Part shown: positions 26,628 to 34,648 of the stretch, piece by piece
How positions within the stretch are numbered: the stretch's first letter is position 1
How the letters are laid out: the number at the start of each line of letters is the position of its first letter
DNA from: Pseudomonadota bacterium
Lineage (GTDB): Bacteria; Bdellovibrionota; Bacteriovoracia; Bacteriovoracales; Bacteriovoracaceae
Reading direction: 5' to 3'
NCBI GenBank assembly: GCA_027487685.1
Contig: JAIYDC010000133.1
Coordinates: forward strand, 1 to 64,000
Length of the DNA: 64,000 bases
Position numbers and translations under genes: made by a program
Notes under the pieces: model-generated
What the model was told of the DNA's origin: nothing
Database searches by the model: none
The model's input: the letters and a program-made list of their open reading frames with translations, nothing else

Positions 26628-26869
26628 AGTAAGACCTCCACCTTGACGAGGCTTGCCTCGTCAAAAGAAAGCGCTACGCTACGACCTCGAACCTCGACCA
26701 GAAGTGGCTCTTTGAAAAGCGGTGCTTTCCGAGTCACTCGGATCACTTCACCGTGGAGAAATCCCAAATGCATCAGCCGGGATTCTAAGTCGGAAAGCTC
26801 TCGCTCCTCATCGGTGTGGAACGACCTCACGACAAGATTAGCATTCATCGGGGCCTGATTGATCGTCAT
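26624..26869 (-). CDS. feoA: Ferrous iron transport protein FeoA
   Basis: Small SH3-like cytoplasmic partner of FeoB, 81 residues from the ATG at 26869. Core pattern LESRLMHLGFLHGEVIRVTRKAPLFKEPLLVEVRGRSVALSFDEASLVKV matches the FeoA family throughout. An upstream in-frame TTG (26887) lies inside the palindrome and an internal ATG (26848) has a better-placed AGG; 26869 gives the best alignment with the family N-terminus. It overlaps feoB by four bases. Confidence 0.92.
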   Translation of the reverse strand: MTINQAPMNANLVVRSFHTDEERELSDLESRLMHLGFLHGEVIRVTRKAPLFKEPLLVEVRGRSVALSFDEASLVKVEVLL

Positions 26870-26873
26870 AATT

Positions 26874-26889
26874 GTTTGGTATACCAAAC
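26874..26889. promoter_or_regulatory. Perfect 16-bp palindrome upstream of feoAB (candidate metalloregulator operator)
   Basis: GTTTGGTATACCAAAC is fully self-complementary and sits four bases before the feoA start codon. Its position suits a repressor site for iron-responsive control; the window also encodes a DtxR-family regulator at 33941-34462. It is not a classic Fur box. Confidence 0.55.
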
Positions 26890-26998
26890 TCTATCCACAT
26901 TGGCCACCAAATTTCCAGTCCGCCAACCTATTAACTGACTAAGACACTGGCCTCTTTTTCGAACTACGATTAAAGTCTCTCCTACATCCGGAGGAATT

Positions 26999-28525
26999 AT
27001 GAAGTCAGTAGCACTCTTTACATTCGTCTTTCTCGTGTCCTGCGCACAGCTAACGGAAAAAAAACCCGTCAAGCTCACAATCCTTCACACGAATGACCAC
27101 CATGGCCGATTCTGGGCCAACAAAGACGGCGAGTATGGACTGGCGGCCCGGGCCACTCTCATTCGCCGACTCCGTGAGGAAATTAAGGCGAGCGGAGGTG
27201 AGGTTCTCCTGCTCGATGCCGGCGATGTGAATACCGGGATCCCCCAATCTGATCTCCTGGCAGCCGAGCCGGATTTCAGAGGCATGTCGGTGATCGGTTA
27301 TGATGCCATGGCGATTGGTAATCATGAATTCGACAACTCCCTAAGCGTCATCCAAAAGCAGCAAGCGGAGTGGGCCAAGTTTCCATTTATTTCGGCCAAC
27401 ATTTACCATAAAAAGAATCTGAGTCGCGTCTTCCCTTCCCACATCACAAGAACATTGGGCGGAGTTCGGGTAGTTATCTTTGGGCTTACAACAGAGGATA
27501 CTCCGAAAAAATCCAAGGCGGAGCACACTCAAGACATCACCTTCACACCGGCGGCGGAAGAGGCCAGGGCCCTAGTTCCGCAACTGCGCCCCAAGGCAGA
27601 TGTCCTTATCGCTCTGACACACACCGGCCACTATCCTGACGAGAAGCATGGCTCAGACGCGCCGGGAGACGTGACAATTGCTCGCCAGGCACCGGGAATC
27701 GATCTGATTATAGGCGGGCATACCCAAAAGCCCCTCTTTAAACCGGATATCCAGAATGGAACCGTCATCGTACAGGCCCATGAATGGGGTAAGTACGTAG
27801 GCCGAGTGGATCTGGAAGTCCTGGATGGTAAGGTTCGTCTCACTGGTTACAAGCTTATTCCAGTTAACCTCAAAGATTCTCAAGAGCGCATCACTCCTGC
27901 TGCGGACCTCGAGAAGATGCTGAGACCGTACAAAGAAAAGGGTGAAAAGGCCCTGCTGATAAAGGTCGCGACAGCGGATGGGGAATTCATCGGAAAGCGA
28001 GAAGTAGTCCGGACCCAAGAAACAAACCTCGCAAACCTTATCACAAGGGCGATGCAGGCCAAATTCAAAGCGGACCTTGCGGTCATGAATTCGGGAGGCA
28101 TCCGCGAGTCGCTTTTCCCGGGCGATGTCACCATCGAAAATATTCTGACTGTTCTCCCTTTCGGAAGCGAAATCGTGACGGCAGAATTAACAGGCGACGC
28201 ACTCCGCAAGTATCTTGAAGAGGTCATCACTCTCGGCACACCTGGATCAGGAAGTTTTCCCCAGCTATCCGGAGTCGAGGTAATTCTGGATAAATCGACA
28301 GGTAAACTAAAAGATCTTCGGATCGGTGGCAAGGAAGTCAATCTTCAGAAAAAGTACCTTGTTGCCCTTCCGGAGTTTATCGCTAACGGTGGCGATAAGT
28401 ATCCCATCCTCAATTTCAGAAAATATGGTCATGTGGATGCTGACGTTCTTAAGGAATACCTCCTCAAGGTGAAAACCTTGAAGACGCAGAACTTCTCTCC
28501 ACGCAAAAACCTGAGGTACGAATAA
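26999..28525 (+). CDS. 5'-nucleotidase/UshA-family metallophosphatase lipoprotein
   Basis: A 508-residue enzyme that dephosphorylates nucleotides or related phosphoesters outside the inner membrane. The N-terminal lipobox is LVSC (Cys at 15). The calcineurin-like domain has TILHTNDHHGRF, LLLDAGDVNTGIPQSD, AIGNHEFDNS, IALTHTGHYPDE and LIIGGHTQKPLF, giving all dimetal ligands; the C-terminal 5'-nucleotidase domain carries LAVMNSGGIRESLFPGDVT and VLPFGSEIV. GGAGG precedes the ATG. Surface nucleotide breakdown fits with the nucleoside-carrier-like gene at 32727 and deoC at 45087. Confidence 0.92.
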   Translation: MKSVALFTFVFLVSCAQLTEKKPVKLTILHTNDHHGRFWANKDGEYGLAARATLIRRLREEIKASGGEVLLLDAGDVNTGIPQSDLLAAEPDFRGMSVIGYDAMAIGNHEFDNSLSVIQKQQAEWAKFPFISANIYHKKNLSRVFPSHITRTLGGVRVVIFGLTTEDTPKKSKAEHTQDITFTPAAEEARALVPQLRPKADVLIALTHTGHYPDEKHGSDAPGDVTIARQAPGIDLIIGGHTQKPLFKPDIQNGTVIVQAHEWGKYVGRVDLEVLDGKVRLTGYKLIPVNLKDSQERITPAADLEKMLRPYKEKGEKALLIKVATADGEFIGKREVVRTQETNLANLITRAMQAKFKADLAVMNSGGIRESLFPGDVTIENILTVLPFGSEIVTAELTGDALRKYLEEVITLGTPGSGSFPQLSGVEVILDKSTGKLKDLRIGGKEVNLQKKYLVALPEFIANGGDKYPILNFRKYGHVDADVLKEYLLKVKTLKTQNFSPRKNLRYE

Positions 28526-28530
28526 GTCCG

Positions 28531-30588
28531 CTAGCTCGGAAGCACCGGCACGACTTCTTCGTACTTTGGCAGCTCGATGAGGAAGGTCGTATTAATGGCT
28601 TCGTCTTGATAGAAGAGCCGACCCTTATGCTCCTCAATAATACCTCGGGAAATACTTAATCCAAGACCCGTTCCGACACCGATCTCCTTAGTGGTAAAGA
28701 AAGGCTGAAAGAGCTTATGCCGGATCGGAGCGGAAATCTTCTCCCCGCAGTCCGTGACAGAGATCCGGTACCCTCTTCCAGTATCCTCCATCTTGATCCG
28801 GATCCATGGGTGCGGGAAAGAAGATGTCGCCTGATAGGAATTATTAATTAGGTTCAGAAGAACTTGGGAGATCTCCACCGGTCGGCACAAAATGTCAGAT
28901 CCGTTCTGGAGATACTCAACCTCCACGGCCGTACCGTTATTGTTAATCCGCTCCTGACAGATATCTAGGGTTTCTTCAATAATCTTATTCAGCGAATATT
29001 TCTCCTTCTCATCCATCGATGACTCGCGAGCAAAACGGCGCATGCCGTTCACAATCCGAGAAATCCGAGAAACAGTCTGATCCATCTTATCGATGTATTG
29101 GAGCAGAAGCTCGGGGCCCAGAGACTGGCGCGACGAATGGCGACGGAGCAGGTCAATATAGCCTTTTATAATGCTCAAGGGGTTGTTAATCTCGTGAGCA
29201 ATCCCTCCTGCCATTTCGCCGAGTGCTGAAAGCTTGGACGCTTGTGCCAACCGCATTTCGGCCTCTTTCTTGGAGGAAATATTCTCGGCCATAACGATGA
29301 CGCCGCCAATCTCACCACTCGCAGTTTTCCAGGGCTGGATCGCCCAACGCAGCCAGAACTCCGCTCCGTTTCCAAAATCGAGGAGTTCTTCATCCTGCTT
29401 CAAAGTCTCCCCCATAAGACCTCGCTCCATCGTATGGATCCAATCTGGCCGAAAGCCCTCCCGGATAGTTTCTCCTTCCCTGGCCTTCCCGAAGTTCTGC
29501 CACTCTTCCAGCCACCGAGAACTATAGGCGAGATAGCGGAGATTCCGGTCAAACATCGCTACTGGCGTCGGCAAGGATTGGATCATCGCCTTCAACTGTT
29601 GTTCGGAAATAATGAGGCTCTGCTCCCATTTCACAATCGGGGTCACGTTAACATTCACGCCGATCAGCCTTAGAGGAACACCGAATTGATCCTTGTGGAT
29701 GATGCAGCCACGGTCCAGGCACCATTGGATTTCACCATACTTAGTTATCATCCGGTAGCGGCATTCGTAGAAGATCGTTTCTCCGCGGACGTGCCGCTCC
29801 AACTCCTCAATCACACGAGGAGCGTCGTCAGGGTGGAGAACCTTTTTTAACGTTTCAAAAGACTGTGGAAGTTCGTTATTGCTATAACCGAGCTTGGTGT
29901 ACCAGGTTTTGTTGAGCGCTAACTTGTTATTCTGAAGGTCCCAGTCCCATTTGCCCACCTGCGCCCCCTCAAGTGCCAGGTCGAGGCTTAACTTCGCTTC
30001 ATTAAGATCGTCGAGTTTCTTCTTTAGGGAGTTTTCGAGGTAGTTGATCCGATGCCGCAGCTCTATTTCATAAGCATGCCGCTTCTCAGTCTCGATTAAG
30101 CGACCGATAACATCCGCGAGGCTCGTTACAAAGTTCTTGTCATGCAGATCCCACTCTCTCGTTGTCGTATGCTCGGAGCAAACGATCCCTATCATTTCCC
30201 CATCGGAGAAGATGGGAGAATCAAGGAGGGCGCGCACGCGATTGGGTTTCATGTAGATGTTGACGAACTCTCCAACGACAGGATCAATAAAAGTATCAGA
30301 ACTAGCTATCAATCTCTCTGCCGAGAGGTGGTTAAAATAGACCGGATAGTCATCGCGGCGGAGGATCAGTCCATGGTGAGGCTTCTGATCATTCGAGAAG
30401 GTCACCTCTTCGCAAATAGCACCTCGGTCAATAGTGAAGAACCAGACTCCGATCCGATCAATCGCCATTGCCGCCATACTCTTGCGACAGATCAGTTCGA
30501 GCGCATGCGTGCGGTTCGCCCGATGAAGCTCAGAGTTCTTCGCAAACCAGGTTAAGGCGGCATGATAAACTTCAAATTTATCGGACAT
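28531..30588 (-). CDS. GAF-PAS-PAS sensor histidine kinase
   Basis: A 685-residue cytoplasmic sensor kinase with no transmembrane helix. Order: GAF domain (about 20-165), a coiled linker (about 170-205), a PAS/PAC domain (KWDWDLQNNKLALNKTWYTKLGY, about 210-325), a second PAS (about 345-440), a dimerisation domain with the phospho-acceptor His in LGEMAGGIAHEINNPLS (about 460), and an ATPase domain with N box QVLLNLINNSYQA, G1 VTDCGEKIS and G2 GVGTGLGLSISRGIIEEHKG. All catalytic boxes look intact. No response regulator is adjacent; two lie at 39545-40893. It ends five bases from the convergent 5'-nucleotidase gene. Confidence 0.93.
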   Translation of the reverse strand: MSDKFEVYHAALTWFAKNSELHRANRTHALELICRKSMAAMAIDRIGVWFFTIDRGAICEEVTFSNDQKPHHGLILRRDDYPVYFNHLSAERLIASSDTFIDPVVGEFVNIYMKPNRVRALLDSPIFSDGEMIGIVCSEHTTTREWDLHDKNFVTSLADVIGRLIETEKRHAYEIELRHRINYLENSLKKKLDDLNEAKLSLDLALEGAQVGKWDWDLQNNKLALNKTWYTKLGYSNNELPQSFETLKKVLHPDDAPRVIEELERHVRGETIFYECRYRMITKYGEIQWCLDRGCIIHKDQFGVPLRLIGVNVNVTPIVKWEQSLIISEQQLKAMIQSLPTPVAMFDRNLRYLAYSSRWLEEWQNFGKAREGETIREGFRPDWIHTMERGLMGETLKQDEELLDFGNGAEFWLRWAIQPWKTASGEIGGVIVMAENISSKKEAEMRLAQASKLSALGEMAGGIAHEINNPLSIIKGYIDLLRRHSSRQSLGPELLLQYIDKMDQTVSRISRIVNGMRRFARESSMDEKEKYSLNKIIEETLDICQERINNNGTAVEVEYLQNGSDILCRPVEISQVLLNLINNSYQATSSFPHPWIRIKMEDTGRGYRISVTDCGEKISAPIRHKLFQPFFTTKEIGVGTGLGLSISRGIIEEHKGRLFYQDEAINTTFLIELPKYEEVVPVLPS

Positions 30589-30692
30589 GTTAGCTTCCCT
30601 TACATTAAGACGCGAAGCTAACGCTTAAACAGACTCGAGTAAACTTAATAAACCTTGAGTTTCGAGAGCATAGAACAAGGGCTTAAATACCT

Positions 30693-32720
30693 TCAGTGAA
30701 GGCCTGCTCGCCTTAAGAGAGCACCCACATCCGGCTCCTGCCCCCTGAACTTTTTATAAAGCTCCATCGGATGCTCAGTTCCTCCTTTCTCAAGGATGAA
30801 CTCCCGGAACTTCATGGCAACGTCACGGTTGAAAATACCGAAGGTCTGAAAGAACTCGAAAGCATCCGCGTCCAGAACTTCGGCCCACTTGTAGGAGTAA
30901 TAGCCAGCCGAGTACCCGCCGGCAAAGATATGCGAAAAGGATGTTGAGATACTTGTCCCTGGCAGGCGCGGAACCAGGCTCGTCCGCGCGATCGTCGCAG
31001 CTTCGAACTCTGCAACATCTGTGACTTTCGTCGGGTCCTGAGAATGGTAGGCCATATCAAGGAACGCATAGGAAAGCTGGCGGAGCGTGGCGAGACCTTC
31101 GAGAAATTTTCCGCTGGCCTTGATCTTCCGGACTAGATCCTCAGGGATCGGTGCTCCTGTCTCATAGTGACGGGCGAAGAGGTCTAAACACTCCTTCTCC
31201 AAAACCCAGTTCTCCATAATCTGCGAAGGAAGCTCAACGAAGTCCCAATACACATTCGTTCCCGAGAGATCACGGTACTTAACCTTTGAGAGAAGGCCAT
31301 GCAACGCATGGCCAAACTCATGATAAAGTGTCAGCACCTCATCTAGGGTTAAGAGAGATGGCTTGGTCTTAGTGGGTTTGGTGAAGTTGCAGACGATCAT
31401 GATATGCGGTCGCTCGATACGCCCATGGTACATCCCCTGCTCTTTAATGCCGGACATCCAGGCCCCGCCCCGTTTCGTGGTCCGAGGGAAGAAATCGGTA
31501 TAGAACAGGCCTACGAAATCATTTGTTGTTTCATCGTGGACTTCGAAGGTGCGCACATCCTCATGGTACTTAGGGATATTGGAGACCTCAGAGAACTTTA
31601 GTCCATAGAGGCGCTGGGCGACTTCGAAGATACCAGAGACAACAGTCTCAAGCTTAAAATAAGGCCTAAGCATCTCATCGTCGATAGCCAGCTCTCGCTT
31701 CTTTAAAATCTCCGAGTAGTAGGTGGTATCATAAGCCTGCAGTTCAGTGATGCCGTCCTCAACGGCCAGGGCCCGGAGTTTATCAAGATCCCTGTGGGCA
31801 TGCGGCGTGGCCTTCTGAAGCAACTCATCCAGGAAGTCATGGACCCTCTTAGGTGACATCGCCATACGCTCCTCAAGAACATAGTCAGCGTGAGTGTTAT
31901 AACCCAAGAGCTTCGCACGCTCGGTCCGAAGTAAAAGGATCTCTTTGAGCGAATCCTGGTTGTCGTATTTAGTATTGTAAGTCTTCGAGGCCCCTGCGAG
32001 GAAGAGAGTCTTCCGAAGATCTCGGTTCTGGGCGTAGGTCATAAACGGGAGATAGCTCGGCATATCCAGGTTGAAACACCATTTGCCCGGCCTTTCTTTT
32101 TTCTCCGCCAATTCAGCGGCGGCCTCGATGGCGCCATCGGGTAGCCCTGCGAGGTCGGCGCGGTCGTTGACTTCGAGAAGATATTCGTTGGTGGCCTTCA
32201 GGACATTTTGAGAAAAAGTCAGGCCAAGCTTGGCGAGGCGCTCATCGAGTTCCCGCAGGCGCTCTTTCTCACTCACGGCGAGGAGAGCACCATTTCGGAC
32301 GTAGGAGCGGTAGGTCTTTTCAATGATCGTTAGCTCTTCCTTGGAGAGGTTTTGGTCGAAGCGCCCTTCGAAGCAAGCCTTCACTTTCGCAAAGATCACT
32401 GGGTCGAGAGTGATGTCATTTCCAAAGCGGGTGAGGATCTCTGAGACCTCAGAGGAGATGCGGTCGAGCTCCTCCGTGCATTCAGCAGAGTGGAGGTTAA
32501 AGAAGATCCCAGCGATGGTGTCTACAGGTTCAGTCAGGTCAGCCTTCTCGACAATCACATGCTGAAAGTGGGTCCGGGCATCGAGCTTAAAAGTCTCAAG
32601 CTTACGTTTGGCGGTCTCAATGGCCGCCGTGAGGGCCGGAATAAAGTGCTCCGGAAGAATTTTATCAAACGCATAGGCACCGTGATGAGCGGTGGGGGTT
32701 TCGAGCAGCGGGTTTTGCAT
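30693..32720 (-). CDS. M3-family zinc oligopeptidase (Dcp/OpdA-like)
   Basis: A 675-residue cytoplasmic-type peptidase (no signal peptide) that cleaves short peptides, consistent with degrading peptides imported by Opp. The zinc motif is LYHEFGHALHGLLS (HEFGH) with the distal glutamate in a later helix, and the N-terminus NPLLETPTAHHGAYAFDKILPEHFIPAL resembles peptidyl-dipeptidase Dcp. The C-terminal GGYSAGYYSYKWAEVLDADAF and FREFILEKGGTEHPMELYKKFRGQEP are conserved in the family. It starts six bases after the transporter gene stop, so it belongs to the DtxR-transporter-peptidase operon. Confidence 0.93.
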   Translation of the reverse strand: MQNPLLETPTAHHGAYAFDKILPEHFIPALTAAIETAKRKLETFKLDARTHFQHVIVEKADLTEPVDTIAGIFFNLHSAECTEELDRISSEVSEILTRFGNDITLDPVIFAKVKACFEGRFDQNLSKEELTIIEKTYRSYVRNGALLAVSEKERLRELDERLAKLGLTFSQNVLKATNEYLLEVNDRADLAGLPDGAIEAAAELAEKKERPGKWCFNLDMPSYLPFMTYAQNRDLRKTLFLAGASKTYNTKYDNQDSLKEILLLRTERAKLLGYNTHADYVLEERMAMSPKRVHDFLDELLQKATPHAHRDLDKLRALAVEDGITELQAYDTTYYSEILKKRELAIDDEMLRPYFKLETVVSGIFEVAQRLYGLKFSEVSNIPKYHEDVRTFEVHDETTNDFVGLFYTDFFPRTTKRGGAWMSGIKEQGMYHGRIERPHIMIVCNFTKPTKTKPSLLTLDEVLTLYHEFGHALHGLLSKVKYRDLSGTNVYWDFVELPSQIMENWVLEKECLDLFARHYETGAPIPEDLVRKIKASGKFLEGLATLRQLSYAFLDMAYHSQDPTKVTDVAEFEAATIARTSLVPRLPGTSISTSFSHIFAGGYSAGYYSYKWAEVLDADAFEFFQTFGIFNRDVAMKFREFILEKGGTEHPMELYKKFRGQEPDVGALLRRAGLH

Positions 32721-32726
32721 AGTACC

Positions 32727-33944
32727 TCAGTTACTTAGGCGGCGGTGAATCTTGAAAGTGCGAACGACGAGGATCATCCAAAGGAGGAGAAATCCCGTCA
32801 TCATTACATTAAGAATGAAAGAGGTTTGCAGATAAATCAAGACGGCTGCGATCAATGCCTTGGAAAAGCGGTACACGAGCATATCGGTTAGGTATTTGGC
32901 CCCATATTTCTGCTCAGGACGAAGTGCCTGGTACAGAAGCTCTTTCCCTGCGCTAAAGAGGGAGTAATCGGAGGCCTTGAGGAAGGTGTAGAAGGCCGCG
33001 ATGGGAAAGAGACCCGGGAATCCGCCGAAAGCGACAAGACCAGAAAGTGCCAGGTAGGAAATCGGGATGAATAGGTGCAGGGAGCGTTCGCTGATTCGTG
33101 GCAAAATGATCGGCAGTGCCAGGAACTGCAGCAGAAGTCCGATGAGGTTCGTCCAAGTATACACCACGCCGAGATAGGCAGTGCGATCACTCGAGAAGAG
33201 AACACTTTTCTCGAAGGCCAGATTGAACTTAAAGTCGGCAATATTGATCACGAACTGCGAGAGCATCACGATCAGGGCCAGGTGAAAGACATAAGAACGA
33301 ATGGCGGGAGTGTCGAGTGTCTGGAGCGGTGACTCCGCTGTCTCCTGGCCCTCCGAACGAAGCTCCGTCGTCTTAAGGAACATGAGGGCCGGGAGAAGCA
33401 CGAAAGCAAGAGACGACCAGGAAACGATGACCGTTCCCCACTCTTTTGAAATGACCGTCGTAAGGAGTCCGCCCAAGATACCACCGAGACTCCCAATCGC
33501 ACCCACGGGGCCTATCATGGAGCGGAAATCTTCCCGACCGAAATAGTTATTGGCGTAGGCCAGAAGCAAGTGAACCTGGAGCACGATACAGATTTCTTTC
33601 CAAATGAAGGAGACGTAGGAGGCGTAAGGAACTCCGGAAGAAACACCCAGTGTGCTTAGAGCGAAGAGAATCGTGGATAAGAGTGAGCCCCAGAGAAAGA
33701 CTCGCTGGACAGAGTGCCGGGCCTGGAGCCGGTTAAAACCGAGCACCGTTAGAAAGAGAATAAAGACAGTTAAGACCCAAGCAATCGGAGAAGATCGCGC
33801 ACCAAATTCATCGAAGAACATGGTCGTCGAGGCCGCCCGAACAAGGGGGTAATTAAAAAGAGCGAAGAAGTAGGATCCGAGAAAAAACCAGAGATGACCC
33901 CGGTAGCGAGGGTCGCGGCTCCGAAGGAGCTCGACGATTTTCAT
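32727..33944 (-). CDS. ATP:ADP-antiporter-like / MFS transporter (Npt-related)
   Basis: A 405-residue protein with about 12 hydrophobic segments. The C-terminal signature FLKASDYSLFSAGKELLYQALRPEQKYGAKYLTDMLVYRFSKA resembles the nucleotide-carrier (TLC/Npt) family pattern, in which a DYSLF-x-x-x-K/R-E element is followed by K-x-K-x-x-x-D-x-x-x-x-R. True energy-parasite carriers have charged residues across the helices that I cannot verify by eye, so a general MFS transporter remains possible. The gene overlaps the DtxR-type regulator by ATGA and is followed directly by an M3 peptidase gene. Confidence 0.65.
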   Translation of the reverse strand: MKIVELLRSRDPRYRGHLWFFLGSYFFALFNYPLVRAASTTMFFDEFGARSSPIAWVLTVFILFLTVLGFNRLQARHSVQRVFLWGSLLSTILFALSTLGVSSGVPYASYVSFIWKEICIVLQVHLLLAYANNYFGREDFRSMIGPVGAIGSLGGILGGLLTTVISKEWGTVIVSWSSLAFVLLPALMFLKTTELRSEGQETAESPLQTLDTPAIRSYVFHLALIVMLSQFVINIADFKFNLAFEKSVLFSSDRTAYLGVVYTWTNLIGLLLQFLALPIILPRISERSLHLFIPISYLALSGLVAFGGFPGLFPIAAFYTFLKASDYSLFSAGKELLYQALRPEQKYGAKYLTDMLVYRFSKALIAAVLIYLQTSFILNVMMTGFLLLWMILVVRTFKIHRRLSN

Positions 33945-34462
33945 TCAGATTTAAGGTACATATCACCCTTTTGAATCTCCTCAAAATCGTGCGGATGCTC
34001 GAACTGAGAAAAGTCAAAAGACGTCGTGAATTGGGCTTTTTTGAAGTCTTCGTTAGTAAGGGCCTTCATGAAATTAAAGAACTTTTCCCGAGTCTCCGTG
34101 CTCATGAGGTGCTCCATAAGACAGGAGTCCTTATGCGCCACAACTTCGTCAACACCGATGATGTCTTTGAGAAAATAGTAGAGCAGTGTGCGAGAAGAGA
34201 GAATGCCGTGAACCGCCTCGTGTCCTAAGGGCGACAAGGAGAGAAACTTGCTCTCATCCTCGAGGACCAGTTCCCGTTTCTTAAGGTTCGTAAGCGCCGT
34301 CGAAACGGAACCTTTGGTCAGGCCCATTTCATAGGCAATGTCCGTCACACGAGCATACCCCTTGGACTCTTTGAGTTTATGAATCGCCAGAAGGTAATGC
34401 ACCATCGAATGAGTGAGATCGTTATCGTGGGTGTGCTGGATACTAGGTTTTTTGTCAGACAT
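33941..34462 (-). CDS. DtxR/MntR-family metal-dependent regulator
   Basis: A 173-residue transcription factor. The N-terminal winged helix (MVHYLLAIHKLKESKGYARVTDIAYEMGLTKGSVSTALTNLKKRELV, about 20-65) and the dimerisation/metal domain with the DSCLMEHLMS motif (about 113-122) match the DtxR family, where Cys/Glu/His of this motif bind iron or manganese. The C-terminal SH3 domain of DtxR is absent, as in MntR. Inverted repeats directly upstream suggest autoregulation. It heads the operon with the Npt-like carrier and the M3 peptidase, an unusual regulon for this family. Confidence 0.88.
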   Translation of the reverse strand: MSDKKPSIQHTHDNDLTHSMVHYLLAIHKLKESKGYARVTDIAYEMGLTKGSVSTALTNLKKRELVLEDESKFLSLSPLGHEAVHGILSSRTLLYYFLKDIIGVDEVVAHKDSCLMEHLMSTETREKFFNFMKALTNEDFKKAQFTTSFDFSQFEHPHDFEEIQKGDMYLKSE

Positions 34463-34492
34463 GGGTATAACTTACTTATCCCCCCGATACCC
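34463..34492. promoter_or_regulatory. Candidate DtxR-family operator, inverted GGGTAT repeat
   Basis: GGGTAT (34463-34468) and ATACCC (34487-34492) are exact inverted copies, spaced by 18 bases. Inside, GGGTATAA and TTATCCCC also pair with one mismatch. They lie immediately upstream of the regulator start codon. Confidence 0.35.
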
Positions 34493-34648
34493 GTCAAACG
34501 ATAAATATTTGTTGCATTCAAGTGGAACTTCAAGGACTTAAAGCTCAACCTAACCGACTGAATTCACTGCCCCTTTAGAGGAAGGAATTTCACTCACTTC
34601 ACCACTGCCCGGGACGTGATAAAATCAGGAGTAATAAAGGCCATCTTC

